A stretch of 64,000 nt of DNA from positions 62,001 through 126,000 of the forward strand of contig NZ_FOAI01000006.1 of the NCBI RefSeq assembly GCF_900109705.1, written 5' to 3'. Both the position numbers and the translations under genes were made by a program. Below are positions 24,929 to 33,458 of this stretch, one piece after another (position 1 is the stretch's first letter; every line of letters begins with the position of its first letter). The notes under the pieces are model-generated. The model worked only from the letters and a program-made list of their open reading frames with translations, was not told where the DNA came from and searched no databases. The stretch is from Roseivivax marinus. GTDB taxonomy: Bacteria > Pseudomonadota > Alphaproteobacteria > Rhodobacterales > Rhodobacteraceae.

Positions 24929-25924
24929 CTACCCTTCGCGCGGACGCCCGCGCTGAGGCACTTCCTTCAGCAGGCCGCCGACCCCCATGCGCGCGATGTC
25001 GCGCGGGCCGACCTCCACACCGCAGAGAATGCGCTCCATCACCCAGTCGGCGCCGTTGAGCGCGGGCGATCGCGCACAGCCGGGCAAGCCCACCACCGGG
25101 CGCCCGCGCAGCTCGCCGAGGAACAGAAGGTTCCCCGGATCGACGGGCATCCCGTAATGATGCACGGTCCCGCCCGCCATGCGGACCGCCTCGGGCGCCA
25201 CGTCGGCGATGTCCGAGGTGGCCGAACCCGTCAGAACGAACAACGCATCGGCGGCCGACGCCGCCAGCGCCTGCGCCAGCGGACCGGCCTCGTGCCGGAC
25301 GACGTGCGGCGGAGCCAAGGTCACACCCAGCCGCTCGAGCCGGTCGCCGATGGCGCGCTGGCCCTTCTCGCCCGGCTCGGGATCGCCCGGCACCTGCGTC
25401 TGGATCAGTTCGGCGGTGGTCAGAACCGGGGACTGCCGCCCCATGGCGTCCCCGCCCATCGACAGCGCCCGGTCGAGCGCGACCCCGGGCACCGCGTAGG
25501 AGATGATCTTGACCGTGGCGACCATCGTCCGCTCGGCCACCCTTTGCCACGGCGGCAGAGTCGCCAAGGTGATCATCGGATGCACGGCGTTCACCGCGTC
25601 GATCCGCTCGGCGTCGATATCGACCACACCCGGGCCGGTCGCAAAGATGTTGACCCGGCCGGTCGCCGCCGGCCCGATGCGGAGCCCGGCGGCTTCGGGA
25701 TCCGGCACCAACGCGTCGGCCAGCTGCCGGGCGGCGGCATCCTCGTGCACGTCGCCGGGATCGAGCCGCGCCACGGTAACCTCTGTCGCGCCGACTTCCG
25801 CCAGTTGCGCGAGGTCGTCCGCCTCGAGCGTCCGGCCCTTCTTGAGACGTCCGCCGTTCAGGCGCACCGAATGGGCAAGGATCGCGCCCTCGGCCTCGGC
25901 CAGCGGGACCGGCCCGAACTTCAC
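24929..25924 (-). CDS. Molybdopterin-binding (MoCF/MoeA-like) protein
   Basis: A 331-residue protein. Its C-terminal half has the molybdopterin-binding MoaB/MogA fold pattern (LFVLTGSATSDIADVAPEAV near residue 229, GGTVHHYGMPVDPGNLL near 251, VVGLPGCARSP near 277). The N-terminal half (AEGAILAHSVRLNGGRLKKGR) is the extension found with this kind of protein, sometimes fused to MobA-like transferases. It starts at GTG overlapping the xdhC stop (GTGA). With XdhC it likely prepares Mo cofactor for xanthine-dehydrogenase- or CO-dehydrogenase-type enzymes, none of which lies in this window. Confidence 0.8.
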   Translation of the reverse strand: MKFGPVPLAEAEGAILAHSVRLNGGRLKKGRTLEADDLAQLAEVGATEVTVARLDPGDVHEDAAARQLADALVPDPEAAGLRIGPAATGRVNIFATGPGVVDIDAERIDAVNAVHPMITLATLPPWQRVAERTMVATVKIISYAVPGVALDRALSMGGDAMGRQSPVLTTAELIQTQVPGDPEPGEKGQRAIGDRLERLGVTLAPPHVVRHEAGPLAQALAASAADALFVLTGSATSDIADVAPEAVRMAGGTVHHYGMPVDPGNLLFLGELRGRPVVGLPGCARSPALNGADWVMERILCGVEVGPRDIARMGVGGLLKEVPQRGRPREG

Positions 25925-26934
25925 GACCGCACCGTCCGCAGGACCGAGACCATCTGCGCCAGGACCGACACCGCAATCTCGGCCGGGCCGGACGCGCCGA
26001 TATCGAGGCCGACGGGCCCGTGGATGCGCGCGATGTCCGCTTCCGAGAAACCTGCCTCGGCCAGGCGCTCCACGCGCTTGGCATGGGTCCGGGTGGAGCC
26101 GAGGGCGCCGATGTAGAAGCAGTCCGAGCGCAGGGCGCGCATCAGCGCAGGGTCGTCGAGCTTGGGGTCGTGGGTGAGCAGCACCAGCGCGGTGCGCGTG
26201 TCGAGACCGACTTCGGCCACCGCGTCGTCCGGCCAATCGGTCAGAATGCGCTCGCCGGGAAACCGCGCCGCCGAGCCGAAGGTCTCGCGCGGGTCGATCA
26301 CCACGGGGTCGAAGCCCGCGATCCGCGCCATCGGCACCAGCGCCTGCGCGATGTGGACCGCGCCCACCACCACCAGCCGCAGCGGCGGATTGTGGATCGC
26401 GACGAAGGTGCGGCCGTCCTCCTCGAAACCGGACCGATCCATTCGGAAGCGGTCGGCGTGACCGTCGCGGTCGATGCGGCGCACGCCGCTTTCCAGATCC
26501 ACGACATAGGCGGCGGGCGTCCTCTCGGCCCTGATCTCGCAAAGCTCTGCCAGCATGTCCTCGGGCAGCGCCGCGCCGACCGGCTCCACGAGCACCCGGA
26601 TCGTGCCGCCGCAGGCCAGGCCCACGGCGAAGGCATCATCGTCCGAGACCCCGAATTCGAGCTCGCGCGACGCGCCTTCCTCCATCGCCTCAAGCGCCTC
26701 CACGATCACCGCGCCCTCGACGCAGCCGCCCGAAACCGAGCCCTCGATCTCGGCATCGCCCGAGATCGCCAGCTGCGACCCGACCCGGCGCGGCGCGGAG
26801 CCCCAGGTCTGGACGACCGTGGCGAGCGCGGCGCCCTTGCCCTCTCGGTGCCAGGCCAGGGCGGTTTCCGGGGCCCTGTCGAACCGCTCGGCTCGGGTGG
26901 TGTCAGCGGCGGGCTCGGTGGTGGATGCGTCCAT
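25921..26934 (-). CDS. XdhC/CoxI family molybdoenzyme maturation factor
   Basis: A 337-residue protein with the XdhC_CoxI domain first (WGSAPRRVGSQLA, SVSGGCVEGAVI with the conserved cysteine, FGVSDDDAFAVGLACGGTI) and a Rossmann domain after (VVVGAVHIAQALVPMA, VIDPRETFG, YIGALGSTRTHAKR). XdhC proteins bind Mo cofactor and help insert sulfurated cofactor into molybdenum hydroxylases. ATG at 26934 has GGAGGACAG upstream, and a longer frame to 27018 is not supported. It overlaps the molybdopterin-binding gene by 4 nt. Confidence 0.88.
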   Translation of the reverse strand: MDASTTEPAADTTRAERFDRAPETALAWHREGKGAALATVVQTWGSAPRRVGSQLAISGDAEIEGSVSGGCVEGAVIVEALEAMEEGASRELEFGVSDDDAFAVGLACGGTIRVLVEPVGAALPEDMLAELCEIRAERTPAAYVVDLESGVRRIDRDGHADRFRMDRSGFEEDGRTFVAIHNPPLRLVVVGAVHIAQALVPMARIAGFDPVVIDPRETFGSAARFPGERILTDWPDDAVAEVGLDTRTALVLLTHDPKLDDPALMRALRSDCFYIGALGSTRTHAKRVERLAEAGFSEADIARIHGPVGLDIGASGPAEIAVSVLAQMVSVLRTVRS

Positions 26935-27031
26935 GATCTGTCCTCCTGCCGCACAGATAGGCACGGCATGTTCCAGTGTCGCCCCCCACGGCGGCGGTGG
27001 AAAGGGGGCGCGATGCACACCGCGCGTGCAA

Positions 27032-28183
27032 TCAGGCCGTCACGTCGTGCCCGTAGAGCCAGTCGAACTGCCCCAGCATCCGGTCGGGTGCGAGGCGGCC
27101 CGCAATCCGCAGTGCGGTATGGGCGGCGAAACGGATCGGCGGCGTCCGAAGGTGATATTTCCACGCGTTGCCGTCAGCCGCCGCGATGACCCGCTCGACC
27201 CGCGCGCGGCGGCGCGTCTGGTAGGCGTGCAGGCGCGAGCCAAGACCGCCGGGCAATTCCAGCGCGCGGGCCAGCACCCACGCATCCTCGAGCGCCATGT
27301 TGGCCCCCTGCGCCAGAAACGGCAGCGTCGGATGAGCGGCATCGCCCAGAAGAGCCACGCCCTTCCTGTGCCAGTGCGCCGCGACCGGATGGCGAAAGAG
27401 CCCCCAGAGCCCCGGTGCCTCGACCTCGGCCAGAAGCTGCGCGGCGGGGCCTCCGAACCGCCTGAAGGCGCGGCGCAGGGCCTCGGGATCGTCGGTGTGC
27501 TGCCAACCTTCCGCGGTCCACGCCTTGCGCTCTTCCACCGCGACGAGGTTCACGCGCGCACCGCCCCGCAGGGGATAGCTGACCAGATGCCGGCCCGGTC
27601 CCATCTGGACGCGCGCCTCGGACGGGTGGTCGATGACGTTCGGGACCGTCGCGCGCCACGCCACCTGCCCGGTGAACCGCGCGGGCGCCGCGCCGTTGAG
27701 GACCGGTCGCAGGACCGAGTGCAGGCCATCGGCGCCGATCACGAGATCGGCCTCGATCCGCGTGCCGTCTGCCAGCACGGCAGCGGCGGGCTCGGCGGGG
27801 TCCACGGTCTCGACGCTCACGCCGGTCTCGATCACCGCGCCGGCCGCGCGGGCGGCCTCGGCCAGCACCGCCACGAGGTCCGCGCGGTGAACGAAGCGAT
27901 AGCCCGCATCCATCCCGCGCGCCGCGAGGTCGAGCCGCAGAACCTCAGCCCCCCGCCGATGTTCGCGCAGGGATACGGCCCGGGCGCGCGGCGCATCGTC
28001 GAGACGGCCGGCGACGCCCAGCGCCTCCAGCACCCGCAGCCCGTTGGGCGAGACCTGGATGCCGGCGCCCACCTCTCTCAGCTCGGGCGAACGCTCGAGC
28101 ACACGGATCGCATGGCCATGCCCGGCCAGCGCCGCACCGGCAGCCAGCCCACCGATGCCCGCCCCCACGATCACTACGTCCAT
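27032..28183 (-). CDS. FAD-dependent aromatic-ring-type monooxygenase
   Basis: A 383-residue flavoprotein of the salicylate/3-hydroxybenzoate hydroxylase group: N-terminal GAGIGGLAAGAAL dinucleotide site, the DG motif LVIGADGLHS near residue 163, and GDAAHPTLPFLAQG near 280. Such enzymes use NAD(P)H and oxygen to hydroxylate aromatic acids. The actual substrate is not visible from context. ATG at 28183 is preceded by GGGAGCGAAGG. The upstream-extended frame to 28432 is arginine-rich noise over the dksA terminator. Confidence 0.85.
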   Translation of the reverse strand: MDVVIVGAGIGGLAAGAALAGHGHAIRVLERSPELREVGAGIQVSPNGLRVLEALGVAGRLDDAPRARAVSLREHRRGAEVLRLDLAARGMDAGYRFVHRADLVAVLAEAARAAGAVIETGVSVETVDPAEPAAAVLADGTRIEADLVIGADGLHSVLRPVLNGAAPARFTGQVAWRATVPNVIDHPSEARVQMGPGRHLVSYPLRGGARVNLVAVEERKAWTAEGWQHTDDPEALRRAFRRFGGPAAQLLAEVEAPGLWGLFRHPVAAHWHRKGVALLGDAAHPTLPFLAQGANMALEDAWVLARALELPGGLGSRLHAYQTRRRARVERVIAAADGNAWKYHLRTPPIRFAAHTALRIAGRLAPDRMLGQFDWLYGHDVTA

Positions 28184-28225
28184 GCCTTCGCTCCCTGTCC
28201 GGCCGCGCGGCCTGTTCTCAAACGC

Positions 28226-28256
28226 AAGGCGCCGGGGTCGATCGCCCCGGCGCCTT
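28226..28256 (-). terminator. Hairpin terminator downstream of dksA
   Basis: Perfect 12-bp stem AAGGCGCCGGGG (28226-28237) with CCCCGGCGCCTT (28245-28256) between the dksA stop and the monooxygenase start. On the minus strand only a short T tract (GCGTTTG) follows. Confidence 0.6.
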
Positions 28257-28311
28257 GGTTCTGTCGTCCCCGTTTCCGTCGCCCCGGCCCGCCGCCGGCG
28301 CGTCGGGCGTG

Positions 28312-28734
28312 TCAGTCGTCGCGGTGGACCTTTTCGCGGCGCTCGTGACGCTCCTGCGCCTCGAGGCTCATGGTCGCGATCGGCCGCGCGTCGAGGCGCT
28401 TCAGCGAGATCGGCTCTCCAGTCACCTCGCAATAGCCGAACTCACCCTCCTCGATCCGGCGCAACGCGCTGTCGATCTTGGCGACAAGCTTGCGCTGGCG
28501 GTCGCGGGTCCGGAGTTCAATGGCGCGGTCGGTTTCCTCGCTGGCCCGGTCGGTCACGTCCGGGATGTTGCGGGTCCCGTCCTGCAATCCCTCGATCGTG
28601 TCCCGACTGTCCGCCAGCAGATCATTCCGCCACATGATCAGCTTGCGGCGGAAGTACTCGAGCTGACGCTCGTTCATGAACGGTTCATCTTCCGCGGGAC
28701 GGTAATCGTCGGGAAGAAAGGACTCTGGTTTCAT
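28312..28734 (-). CDS. dksA: DksA family RNA polymerase-binding protein with one zinc-site cysteine
   Basis: A 140-residue protein: coiled coil with the acidic tip (RNIPDVTDRASEETDRAIELR) and a C-terminal globular part ending in KVHRDD. In enteric DksA a four-cysteine zinc site is present; here GYCEVTGEPI keeps one cysteine and the second pair is TMSLEAQ. Single-cysteine DksA with function is known from Rhodobacter sphaeroides, so loss of zinc does not imply loss of activity. It should modulate transcription with ppGpp. ATG at 28734 follows AGGGGAT. Confidence 0.9.
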   Translation of the reverse strand: MKPESFLPDDYRPAEDEPFMNERQLEYFRRKLIMWRNDLLADSRDTIEGLQDGTRNIPDVTDRASEETDRAIELRTRDRQRKLVAKIDSALRRIEEGEFGYCEVTGEPISLKRLDARPIATMSLEAQERHERREKVHRDD

Positions 28735-28980
28735 GGCGCATCCCCTATGATAGCCGATATCTGCCATATTAAATTCCCCAGATATCAAGCACCCCTGCGG
28801 GCAGCACTTAACCGAACACCAACGAATTGTCACGTGTCAAAGCAGGCCCATCTATAGACGGTCGTGCGCGGTGGCGCGGGCTCCGCACCCGGCCTGCGCG
28901 GGTGGCGCGCGCGGGCTCAGCTTGCATCGCCGGCAGAGGCTGACTAGGCCTTCGGCGGACACGACAAAGGATGGCAGAGC

Positions 28981-29823
<843 letters not shown>

Positions 29824-30047
29824 GACGGCGACGGACTCGGCCCGCGGGCCGGACCTGTTGCCGAAACGCACGGCCTAAAGCACTGATATTTATACGCGAA
29901 ACACCTTGCAATGCGCGCCGCCACTGCGCGGATCGCATTTGTGCCTGCGGCCCGTCGCGCTGCCCGCGATTTGTCCTATAGTGGCCGCAACCGCAACGCG
30001 CCCCATACTCATGAAAAGCGCCGGTTCCACGAAGAGCAGGTAAAGAC

Positions 30048-30503
30048 TTGGCACAAGCGAACGATGTGACGGTGCGCCCGCTGCGCGCCGGTGACGAGGC
30101 CGCATGGCGCGACCTGTGGACGGGCTACCTGGAATTCTACGAGGCATCGGTGCCCGAAGAGGTCTACGCCACCACGTTCGCCCGCCTGCTCGATGACGAT
30201 CCCCGCTCGCACAGCGGGTTTCTCGCCCTCGACGGCGACCGGCCCGTGGGACTCGTGCACTTCGTCTTTCACCGCCACGCATGGAAGATCGAGGACGTCT
30301 GCTATCTTCAGGACCTCTACGCGGCCCCCGACACGCGGGGCAAAGGCGTTGGCCGCGCGCTGATCGAGGCGGTCTACGCCGCCGCCGACACGCAGGGCGC
30401 GGCCCAAGTCTACTGGATGACGCAGGACTTCAACGAGACCGCGCGCAAGCTTTACGACCGGATCGGCGTTCTGACGCCGTTCATCAAGTACCAGCGCTCA
30501 TGA
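30048..30503 (+). CDS. GNAT family N-acetyltransferase
   Basis: A 151-residue GNAT enzyme. Motif A is LQDLYAAPDTRGKGVGRALIEAVY (near residue 90; RGKGVG binds acetyl-CoA pyrophosphate), preceded by the beta strand VGLVHFVFH and followed by VYWMTQDFNETARKLYDRIG. The acceptor is unknown. The start TTG at 30048 has GAGCAGG upstream at good distance, and a GTG six codons later is the alternative. It overlaps the lipoprotein gene by 4 nt (ATGA). Confidence 0.85.
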   Translation: MAQANDVTVRPLRAGDEAAWRDLWTGYLEFYEASVPEEVYATTFARLLDDDPRSHSGFLALDGDRPVGLVHFVFHRHAWKIEDVCYLQDLYAAPDTRGKGVGRALIEAVYAAADTQGAAQVYWMTQDFNETARKLYDRIGVLTPFIKYQRS

Positions 30504-31888
30504 GCCGGCGTCTGGCGCTTCCCTTGGCTCTGCTTCTCGCCGCCTGTGCGCCAGCGGTGCCGGTCACCGAGACCGCGAGCCGCGCCGCGCTGACGCCCGA
30601 GCCCTCGTCATTGCCGGCGATGAAGGGCTTCTCGGCCACCCGGGCCGACCCGGTGACCACGTCGAACGCCGACCTCGCCCGGGACTTCCTCGACCTGACC
30701 TTCGCGCTTGAGTCCGGTCGCCGCCTGTCGGTCTTCACCCGCTTCGAGGCCCCGATCCGCGTGCGGGTCGAAGGCGCCGCGCCGGGCACGCTCCAGCGCG
30801 ATCTCGACCGGGTGCTGGCCCGGATGCGGCGCGAGGCGGGGCTCGACATCGCGCGCGCGGGCCCCGGCCTCGGGGGGGCACAGATCACCGTGCAGGCGGT
30901 GCCGCGCGCCGAGATCCGCCGCCACCTGCCGCAGGCCGCCTGTTTCGTGGTCCCCAATGTCGGGTCGTTGCGCGACTACCTCTCGGTGCGCCGCTCTCAG
31001 ATCGTGTCCTGGTCGCAGCTTGCCGTCCGCAAGCGCGTGACGATCTTCGTGCCGGCGGACACCAGTCCGCAGGAGGTCCGCGACTGCCTGCACGAGGAAA
31101 TGGCGCAGGCCATCGGCCCGCTGAACGACCTCTACCGTCTTCCGGATTCGGTCTTCAACGACGACAACGTGCACACGGTCCTGACCGGCTACGACATGCT
31201 GATCCTGCGGACCTACTACGACCCGGCCCTGCGCTCGGGGATGACCCGCGAGGACGTGGCGGCCCGGCTGCCCGGCATTCTTGCCCGCCTGAACCCGGCC
31301 GGAGAGCGCGTGGCCCCTGCCCGCCTGACGCCCACCCCGCGCACGTGGATCGCCGCGGTGCAGGCCGCGCTAGGGCCCGAGACCGGGGCCGAGGCCCGGC
31401 GCCGCGCGGGCCTGCGGGCGCTTCAGATCGCCTCTGCCATGGGGTGGGAGGATCACCGGCGCGGCTTCTCGCACTACGCCATGGGCCGAATCCTGCAGGC
31501 CGAGGACCCCGAGGGCGCGCACGACGCGTTCCTTCAGGCCGACCGCTACTTCGCCGCCTCGCCGCAGACCCGGCTGCACCGCGCCTACGTTGCCTCGCAG
31601 CTTGCGGCTTACGAGATCGCACACAACCGCCCGGACGCGGCTCTGGCGCGCCTCACCCCGCACCTCGAGACCGCGGCACAGCACGAGAACGCGGCGCTCC
31701 TGTCGACGCTCATGCTGCTGCGCGCGGAGGCGCTGGAACTCGAGGGTCAGGTCACCGAGGGACGGGCGGTGCGGCTGGACAGCCTGGGATGGGCAAGATA
31801 CGGGTTTGGCGCCGACTGGGCGGTCCGCGCGAAGCTGCGCGAGGTCGCCGCACTCAATCCGCTCAAGGGAGGCCTCGGCCAACTATGA
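30500..31888 (+). CDS. DUF2927 lipoprotein
   Basis: A 462-residue lipoprotein: signal peptide with lipobox LLAAC and acylated Cys16, then a DUF2927 domain (about residues 55-260; DLARDFLDLTFALESGR, CLHEEMAQAIGPLNDLY, LTGYDMLILRTYYDP), then a helical tail of TPR-like pairs (residues about 280-460). DUF2927 is found in alphaproteobacterial exported proteins of unknown function. The conserved HEE near residue 205 could suggest a metal site, though no protease motif is complete. It is coupled by overlap to the genes on both sides. Confidence 0.85.
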   Translation: MSRRLALPLALLLAACAPAVPVTETASRAALTPEPSSLPAMKGFSATRADPVTTSNADLARDFLDLTFALESGRRLSVFTRFEAPIRVRVEGAAPGTLQRDLDRVLARMRREAGLDIARAGPGLGGAQITVQAVPRAEIRRHLPQAACFVVPNVGSLRDYLSVRRSQIVSWSQLAVRKRVTIFVPADTSPQEVRDCLHEEMAQAIGPLNDLYRLPDSVFNDDNVHTVLTGYDMLILRTYYDPALRSGMTREDVAARLPGILARLNPAGERVAPARLTPTPRTWIAAVQAALGPETGAEARRRAGLRALQIASAMGWEDHRRGFSHYAMGRILQAEDPEGAHDAFLQADRYFAASPQTRLHRAYVASQLAAYEIAHNRPDAALARLTPHLETAAQHENAALLSTLMLLRAEALELEGQVTEGRAVRLDSLGWARYGFGADWAVRAKLREVAALNPLKGGLGQL

Positions 31889-32052
31889 TCGTGCTTCTGA
31901 GCGCCATCGCGGGCGCCCTTCTGGGCGCCAATTCCGCTCGCCGCGCCAAGGGCCGCGCGGCCGACATCGCACAATACGCGGCAGGCTACGCCATCCTCTT
32001 CGCGCTGCTGGGCCTGATCGCCACCATCATCGTCGAGAAAACAATGGCTTGA
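31885..32052 (+). CDS. Small two-helix membrane protein
   Basis: A 55-residue peptide with two hydrophobic segments (about 2-17 and 33-52) separated by a basic turn (SARRAKGRAAD). Its ATG overlaps the DUF2927 stop by 4 nt. It is too short for family assignment, but coupling and membrane topology make it a credible gene. Confidence 0.6.
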   Translation: MIVLLSAIAGALLGANSARRAKGRAADIAQYAAGYAILFALLGLIATIIVEKTMA

Positions 32053-32233
32053 ACCGCCCGGCCCGGACGTTTTGCTTCGGGCACACGGATCGGTTCGGGA
32101 ACGCCTCACGCCCCGGATTGCCGTGGCGGTCATGCGCCCCGGAGTCGCGCATGACGCCCAACCGGACCGGCCCGGGCGCGGCATCGCGGACACCCCCTCC
32201 CATAGCCCGACGCGATGCCCTAGAACGTCTCCC

Positions 32234-33418
32234 ATGTTCGTGCCCTTCTTCGACACTCTCCGCCGTGCCGGCGTGCCCGTCTCGCTCCGGGAATACCTGA
32301 CGTTCCTCGAGGCCATGCGCGCGGGCCTCGCGACCTACGACGTCGAGGCGTTCTACTACCTCGCCCGCACCGCGATGGTGAAGGACGAGCGGCACGTGGA
32401 CCGCTTCGACCGCGCCTTCGCCCACTGCTTCAAGGGACTCGAGGACATCGCACCCGAGGACGTCATCGAGGCGATGGATCTGCCCGAGGACTGGCTGCGC
32501 AAGATGGCCGAGAAGCACCTCAGCGAGGAGGAGCGCGCCGAGATCGAGGCGCTCGGCGGCTTCGACAAGCTGATGGAGACGCTGCAGGAGCGGCTGCGCG
32601 AACAGGACAGTCGGCATCAGGGCGGCAGCAAGTGGATCGGCACCGCCGGCACCTCGCCCTTCGGCGCCTACGGCTACAATCCCGAAGGCGTGCGGATCGG
32701 CCAGAAGGAAAGCCGCCACCGCCGCGCGGTCAAAGTCTGGGACAAGCGCGATTTCCGCGATTTCGACGACCAGATCGAGATCGGGACACGCAATGTGAAG
32801 GTGGCCCTCAAGCGCCTGCGGAAATGGGCCCGCGACGGGGCGGCGGACGAGCTTGACCTGCAGGGCACCATCCGCGCCACGGCCGAGCACGGCTATCTCG
32901 ACGTCAAGACGCGCCCCGAGCGGCGCAACGCGGTGAAGGTGCTGCTGTTTCTCGACGTGGGCGGGTCGATGGACGACCACGTGAAGGTGGTGGAAGAGCT
33001 GTTCTCGGCCGCACGCGCCGAGTTCAAGCACCTCGAGCACTTCTACTTCCACAACTGCCTCTACGAGGGCGTGTGGCGCGACAACCGCCGCCGGTGGGAC
33101 GCGCAGACCTCGACCGCCGAAATCCTGCGGACCTATGGCAGCGACTGGAAATGCATCTTCGTGGGCGATGCGTCGATGAGCCCCTACGAGATCGTGCACC
33201 CCGGCGGCGCCAACGAACACTGGAACCAGGAGGCCGGGCAGGTCTGGCTGGAGCGTGCCCGCGCCCAGTGGCCCGATCACCTCTGGATCAACCCGGTGCC
33301 GCAGCGGTTCTGGGGCTACACCCAGTCGATCGGCCTGATCCGCCAGATCTTCGACGACCGCATGGTGCCGATGACGATCGACGGAATCGACGCCGGGATG
33401 CGGATGCTGAGCCGCTGA
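32234..33418 (+). CDS. VWA-domain protein (CoxE-like), partner of the MoxR ATPase
   Basis: A 394-residue protein of the VWA/CoxE type: N-terminal helical region (PFFDTLRRAGVPVSLREYLTFLEAM, then RTAMVKDERHVDRFDRAF), middle linker, and a VWA domain from about residue 230. Its metal site reads LFLDVGGSMDDH, where the usual DxSxS has glycine in third place. Such proteins work with MoxR ATPases in assembling metal enzymes. The gene has a weak ribosome site and ends just before a bidirectional terminator. Confidence 0.85.
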   Translation: MFVPFFDTLRRAGVPVSLREYLTFLEAMRAGLATYDVEAFYYLARTAMVKDERHVDRFDRAFAHCFKGLEDIAPEDVIEAMDLPEDWLRKMAEKHLSEEERAEIEALGGFDKLMETLQERLREQDSRHQGGSKWIGTAGTSPFGAYGYNPEGVRIGQKESRHRRAVKVWDKRDFRDFDDQIEIGTRNVKVALKRLRKWARDGAADELDLQGTIRATAEHGYLDVKTRPERRNAVKVLLFLDVGGSMDDHVKVVEELFSAARAEFKHLEHFYFHNCLYEGVWRDNRRRWDAQTSTAEILRTYGSDWKCIFVGDASMSPYEIVHPGGANEHWNQEAGQVWLERARAQWPDHLWINPVPQRFWGYTQSIGLIRQIFDDRMVPMTIDGIDAGMRMLSR

Positions 33419-33420
33419 GC

Positions 33421-33447
33421 GGACGGGGCCGGTCCACGGCCCCGTCC
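33421..33447. terminator. Bidirectional terminator between VWA and RTX genes
   Basis: Perfect 11-bp stem (33421-33431 with 33437-33447), GTCCA loop, located between convergent stops. Confidence 0.65.
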
Positions 33448-33458
33448 TGCGATGGCTG

